From: Chryseobacterium sp. CH21
Lineage (GTDB): Bacteria; Bacteroidota; Bacteroidia; Flavobacteriales; Weeksellaceae
Direction: 5' to 3'
Assembly (NCBI RefSeq): GCF_004119445.1
Contig: NZ_QICI01000036.1
Location: 62,001 to 126,000, forward strand
DNA: 64,000 bases
A program made the position numbers and the translations under genes. Under the pieces are notes generated by a model. That model saw only the letters and a program-made list of their open reading frames with translations. It searched no databases and was not told where the DNA came from. The first letter of the stretch is position 1. The number at the start of each line of letters is the position of its first letter. Of this stretch, positions 60,477 through 64,000 are shown piece by piece.

Positions 60477-63400
60477 TTAGTGACTAGCAGCTAAAAGTTC
60501 TTCCTCCATTTGTTTTTTCAGAAGTCTTTTCTTTTTTCTGCTTGGCATTTTTTCATGCAGATACTGGAATACTACGTACATTACCGGAATGATAAAAATC
60601 CCGAAGATTACTCCTGTAAGCATTCCACCTACGGTACTGTAACCGATAGAGTGGTTGCCTTTTGAAGAAGCACCTTGCGTCCATACCAATGGAAGCATTC
60701 CCACGATAAAGGCAAAAGAGGTCATTAAGATTGGTCTTAAACGTAATCTTGATGCCTGAAGTGCAGATTCTATCAATGTTTTACCTGCTTTTCTTCTCTG
60801 TACAGCAAACTCCACAATCAGGATGGCATTCTTGGCCAATAGTCCGACCAGCATGATTAATCCTACCTGAACATAAATATTGTTATCAATTCCAGCTAAT
60901 CCCGTGAATGCAAATACTCCGAAAATTCCTGTAGGAATGGTAAGAATAATAGCAAATGGAAGGATATAACTTTCATATTGTGCTGCCAGTAAGAAGTATA
61001 CAAACAGGATACTTAAGAAGAAGATAAATGAAGTTTGTCCACTTGTTTTGATCTCTTCACGGGTAATCCCTGTCCATTCATATCCATATCCTCTCGGAAG
61101 GGACTGCTGAGCAACTTCTTCTACTGCTTTGATGGCATCTCCGGTACTGTAACCAGGTTTCGGAGTTCCGTTAATTGTTACGGCGTTGAAAAGGTTGTTT
61201 CTTGTTACCGTTTCAGGACCGAAAGATCTTTTTAACGTTACCAGAGTTTTGGCAGGAACCATTTCTCCTGATTTATTTTTTACATAGATTCCTTCTAATG
61301 AATTAACATCTGTACGGTAAGGAATATCGGCCTGAGCCATTACTCTGTAATATTTCCCAAATCTGTTGAAATCCGATACAAAGCTACTTCCGAAATAAAT
61401 CTGCATCGTCTGCATCAGTTCTGTTACAGAAACACCTAATTGATTGGCTTTATCAGTATCCACATCAATAGTGTATTGAGGGTTTCCAGCTGCATAAGTG
61501 GTAAAGGCGAAAGCAATTTCAGGTCTTTTCATCAGCTCTCCGATGAACTGTTGAGTGGTTGTTCCCAATTGTTCAAAAGAACCGTTTGTTTTATCCTGAA
61601 GCATGAATTCAAATCCGGAAACGTTACCGAAACCTTGTACAGTAGGGAAGTTGAAGAAGAATGCGTTGGCATCTTTCACCTGGCTTACCTTACCTGTCAA
61701 CGTTGCTGCAATCTGATCCGGGTCTTTCATCTCACCACGTTTGTCATAATCTTTAAGTTTGATGAAACCTGCAGAATATGGGGAAGCGTTGGCATTACTG
61801 ATGAAGTTCATCCCATCTGCTACCCAAAGGTGGTTGGTTGCTTTTTCACCGTTGATGATTTTATCAATTTGGGCTGTCGCTCTGTGCGTTCTTTCTAATG
61901 AACTTCCCGGAGGAGTATTCACTGCATACAAAACAAATCCCTGGTCTTCAGTAGGAATAAATCCTGACGGTGCTTTTTGATCAAAATATACTTGCTGCTG
62001 TAATGACAACAAGACCTCCTATCGCAACCCATTTGTTTTTAATTAAAAACTTGAGGCTATAGATATATTTTCTCGTCATGCTGTTGAAGCTGGCATTGAA
62101 AGCATTGAAGAATCTTGCTCCAAAACCTTTTTTATGACCGTGCTCTCCATGTTCTCCCTGAGGATCATTTAAGAACATGGCACATAATGCCGGACTCAAT
62201 GTCAATGCGTTTACTGCAGAGATTAAGATGGCAATCGCTAATGTGAATGCAAACTGTCTGTAGAAAACTCCCGCAGGTCCCTGCATAAATCCAACCGGAA
62301 TAAACACGGCACACATTACCAATGTAATGGAAATAATGGCTCCTGAAATTTCACTCATCGAGTGCATTGTAGCATGTTCTACAGGCATTCCTGTCTGTTC
62401 CATTTTAGAATGGACGGCTTCTACCACCACAATCGCATCATCTACCACAATACCAATGGCGAGTACCAATGCAAATAAAGTAAGCATGTTGATACTGAAA
62501 CCAAATAGCTGCAGGAAGAAGAAGGTTCCGATAATAGCTACTGGTACGGCAATAGCCGGAATTAATGTAGATCTGAAATCCTGAAGGAAAATAAATACTA
62601 CAATAAATACCAATACGAAAGCAATAACAAGCGTTTCCACAACCTGATGGATAGAAGCATCCAGAAAGTCTTTGGAATTATACATGATAATAGGTTTCAC
62701 TCCTTTTGGAAGGGTGGTTTCCATTACTTTTACCTGCTTTTCGATTTCTGTCAGGATTTCGTTGGCATTAGAACCTGCAGTCTGTAAGATCGCAAATCCG
62801 GCAACCGGTTTTCCGTCTACTCTGTTGGTGGCGGTATAGGTATAAGATCCAAACTCTACTCGTGCAACATCTTTTAATCTTAAGAAAGAACCATCACTGT
62901 TCGCTTTGATAGCGATATTTTCATAGTCTTCATTCTTGTTCAGTTTTCCTTTATATTTAAGGATATATTCGTAAGTTTCCTTACTTCCTTGTCCAAGACG
63001 CCCCGGAGCTGCTTCAAGGTTGTGATCTTTAATAGCTCCCAAAACTTCCTGTGGAGAAAGATTGTTAGCCGCCAGACGATCCGGTTTCAGCCAGATTCTC
63101 ATGGAATAATCCCTTGTTCCGAATACCTGAGCCTGTGCAACTCCCGGAATACGCTGTATCTGTGGAATTACGTTGATCTTCAGGTAGTTTTGAAGGAATA
63201 ATTCATCGTATTGTTTTTCATTTTCACTGGTTAATCCCATGAACATGATCATACTGTTCTGAACTTTCTGGGTTGAAATCCCGGCTTGTACTACTTCCTG
63301 AGGCAGCTGGCTCATTGCTTTTGATACACGGTTCTGTACGTTTACTGCAGCATTGTCAGCATCTGCTCCCTGCTTGAAGTACACACTAAGTGTCATAGTA

Positions 63401-63657
63401 CCGTCATTGCTGGAATTGGAAGTCATATAGGTCATATTCTCAACCCCGTTCACTGCTTCCTCAATAGGTGTGGCCACCGAACGGGCTACCACCTCAGCAT
63501 TAGCTCCAGGATAGAATGCCGTTACCTGAACGCTCGGAGGAGCGATGTCCGGAAAGAGGGCAATTGGTAAATTAAAGAGAGACAAAGCTCCCAATAATAA
63601 AAGTATTATGGAGATGACCGTTGAAAGGACCGGTCTTTCTATAAATTGTTTTAACAT
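60477..63657 (-). pseudogene. RND efflux permease (HAE1 type), one frameshift
   Basis: Inner-membrane drug/proton antiporter of a tripartite pump. N-terminal half (from 63657, MLKQFIERPVLSTVISIIL) and C-terminal half (to 60477) lie in different frames; the change is at the A4 run 61983-61986 (net one extra base), between ...VVITAASIF and ..QKAPSGFIPTEDQGF. The joined product has 1059 residues, the HAE1 norm, with RND motifs: PDIAPPSVQVTAFYPGA, VLAIGIVVDDAIVVVEAV (proton-relay Asp pair in TM4), FVYFLLAAQYESYILP, and GLLAKNAILIVEFAVQ. Everything else is intact, so probably a sequencing error. Confidence 0.9.
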
Positions 63658-63697
63658 AAGAAGTTTATTTTTTTAAGTCTTCTGTATTCTGATAGAA

Positions 63698-64000
63698 CTA
63701 TAATGGTTTCGCTTTTAATAAGCTGTCAGAAGAAATATTTTTCGGTCTGATGGATGCACCGTCTTTTAAGCTTCCAATCCCTGTGTATACGATTTTTTCT
63801 CCACGGGAAAGTCCTTCAGAAATAAAGTAATAGCCATCCGTTTTTCCAGATATTTTAATAGGTCTTCCCATTACTTTTTTATCTTTATCCATTACATATA
63901 CATAGGTTTTATCCTGAATTTCGAATGTAGATTCCTGCGGAATAACTACTGCATTCGAGATCAGTTGAGGCATACGCACTCTTCCTGTATTTCCGGTTCT
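63698..64000 (-). CDS. RND periplasmic adaptor (membrane fusion protein), 3' part
   Basis: About 101 residues to the window edge; open frame runs off the right end, so the gene continues beyond. The segment RTGNTGRVRMPQLISNAVVIPQESTFEIQDKTYVYVMDKDKKVMGRPIKISG is the C-terminal membrane-proximal domain of AcrA-like adaptors (VPQ..V.....YVFV.). First gene of the pump operon, 40 bp before the permease. Confidence 0.88.
   Translation of the reverse strand, partial: RTGNTGRVRMPQLISNAVVIPQESTFEIQDKTYVYVMDKDKKVMGRPIKISGKTDGYYFISEGLSRGEKIVYTGIGSLKDGASIRPKNISSDSLLKAKPL

Noticed and set aside
61440..61898. Long plus-strand open frame (152 aa) opposite the RND permease
   Set aside because: Antisense shadow of a strongly supported gene; low-complexity, cysteine-rich composition, no start context and no recognisable domain.
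1..64000. CRISPR array, prophage or insertion sequence
   Set aside because: No regular repeat-spacer series, integrase or transposase-like reading frames were seen; the repeats present are short palindromic intergenic elements.

Overview
The window looks like a chromosomal segment of a Chryseobacterium-like member of the Flavobacteriia (Weeksellaceae, Bacteroidota). Supporting signs are: low GC with AT-rich spacers; Bacteroidota promoters of the form TTG-N17-20-TAnnTTTG and no obvious Shine-Dalgarno sequences; several secreted proteins with C-terminal type IX secretion (T9SS) sorting domains; a class II HMG-CoA reductase; a TonB receptor; and a set of small peptides with the leader MKNLKKLNR..LK.I.GG. 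No insertion sequence, prophage or CRISPR array was found. Most of the window is ordinary core genome.

Layout. 0-9.7 kb: a peroxiredoxin overlapping an AlkC-like DNA repair gene, a spacer with three perfect DnaA boxes, the TIGR03915/TIGR03916 DNA-modification/radical SAM pair, HMG-CoA reductase followed by a tightly coupled run of small genes, a ClC channel and sucC. 9.7-26 kb: a repeat-rich spacer, MscS channel, 1-Cys peroxiredoxin, OM barrel, PepSY and TonB receptor genes, oxidoreductase, ABC-F ATPase, nucleotidase, GH25 lysozyme, NDH-2, trmD, an EEP-family protein, an Lrp-like regulator, deoC and a dihydrouridine synthase. 26-38.8 kb: T9SS cargo proteins, two giant outer-membrane barrel proteins and a eukaryote-style OPRT-ODC fusion. 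38.9-44.5 kb: YkvA-type protein, two thioredoxin-fold proteins, aroC, a large membrane protein, a glycine-zipper lipoprotein and a small secreted protein. 44.5-45.7 kb: an 1.15-kb gene-free stretch holding four intrinsic terminators, two of them in a duplicated module. 45.7-48.7 kb: small proteins, tRNA-Cys, RDD, DUF4403 and folB. 48.7-53.6 kb: thrA-thrB-thrC preceded by a threonine leader peptide and probable attenuator. 53.7-54.9 kb: five GG-leader, Cys-rich bacteriocin-like peptide genes. 54.9-64 kb: nadA, gmk, yicC, miaA and an RND efflux operon running off the right edge.

Genes that work together: thrA/thrB/thrC carry aspartate to threonine and are probably controlled by translation of a 33-codon leader ending in T-F-T-T-T-T-T-T-P. 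The RND adaptor, permease and NodT-type lipoprotein form one tripartite pump. TonB receptor and PepSY protein probably serve siderophore-iron uptake. The five peptides share a leader suited to a C39-type peptidase/ABC exporter that is not in this window.

Two cautions. Five otherwise well-preserved genes are each broken by a single net base change that is most simply placed in a short A/T homopolymer (2366-2371, 6768-6771, 32689-32692, 42066-42072, 61983-61986). This suggests assembly error rather than real gene decay. Many spacers also carry short dispersed inverted repeats of several families, typical of this genus. Family assignments come from reading motifs; no database search was run.
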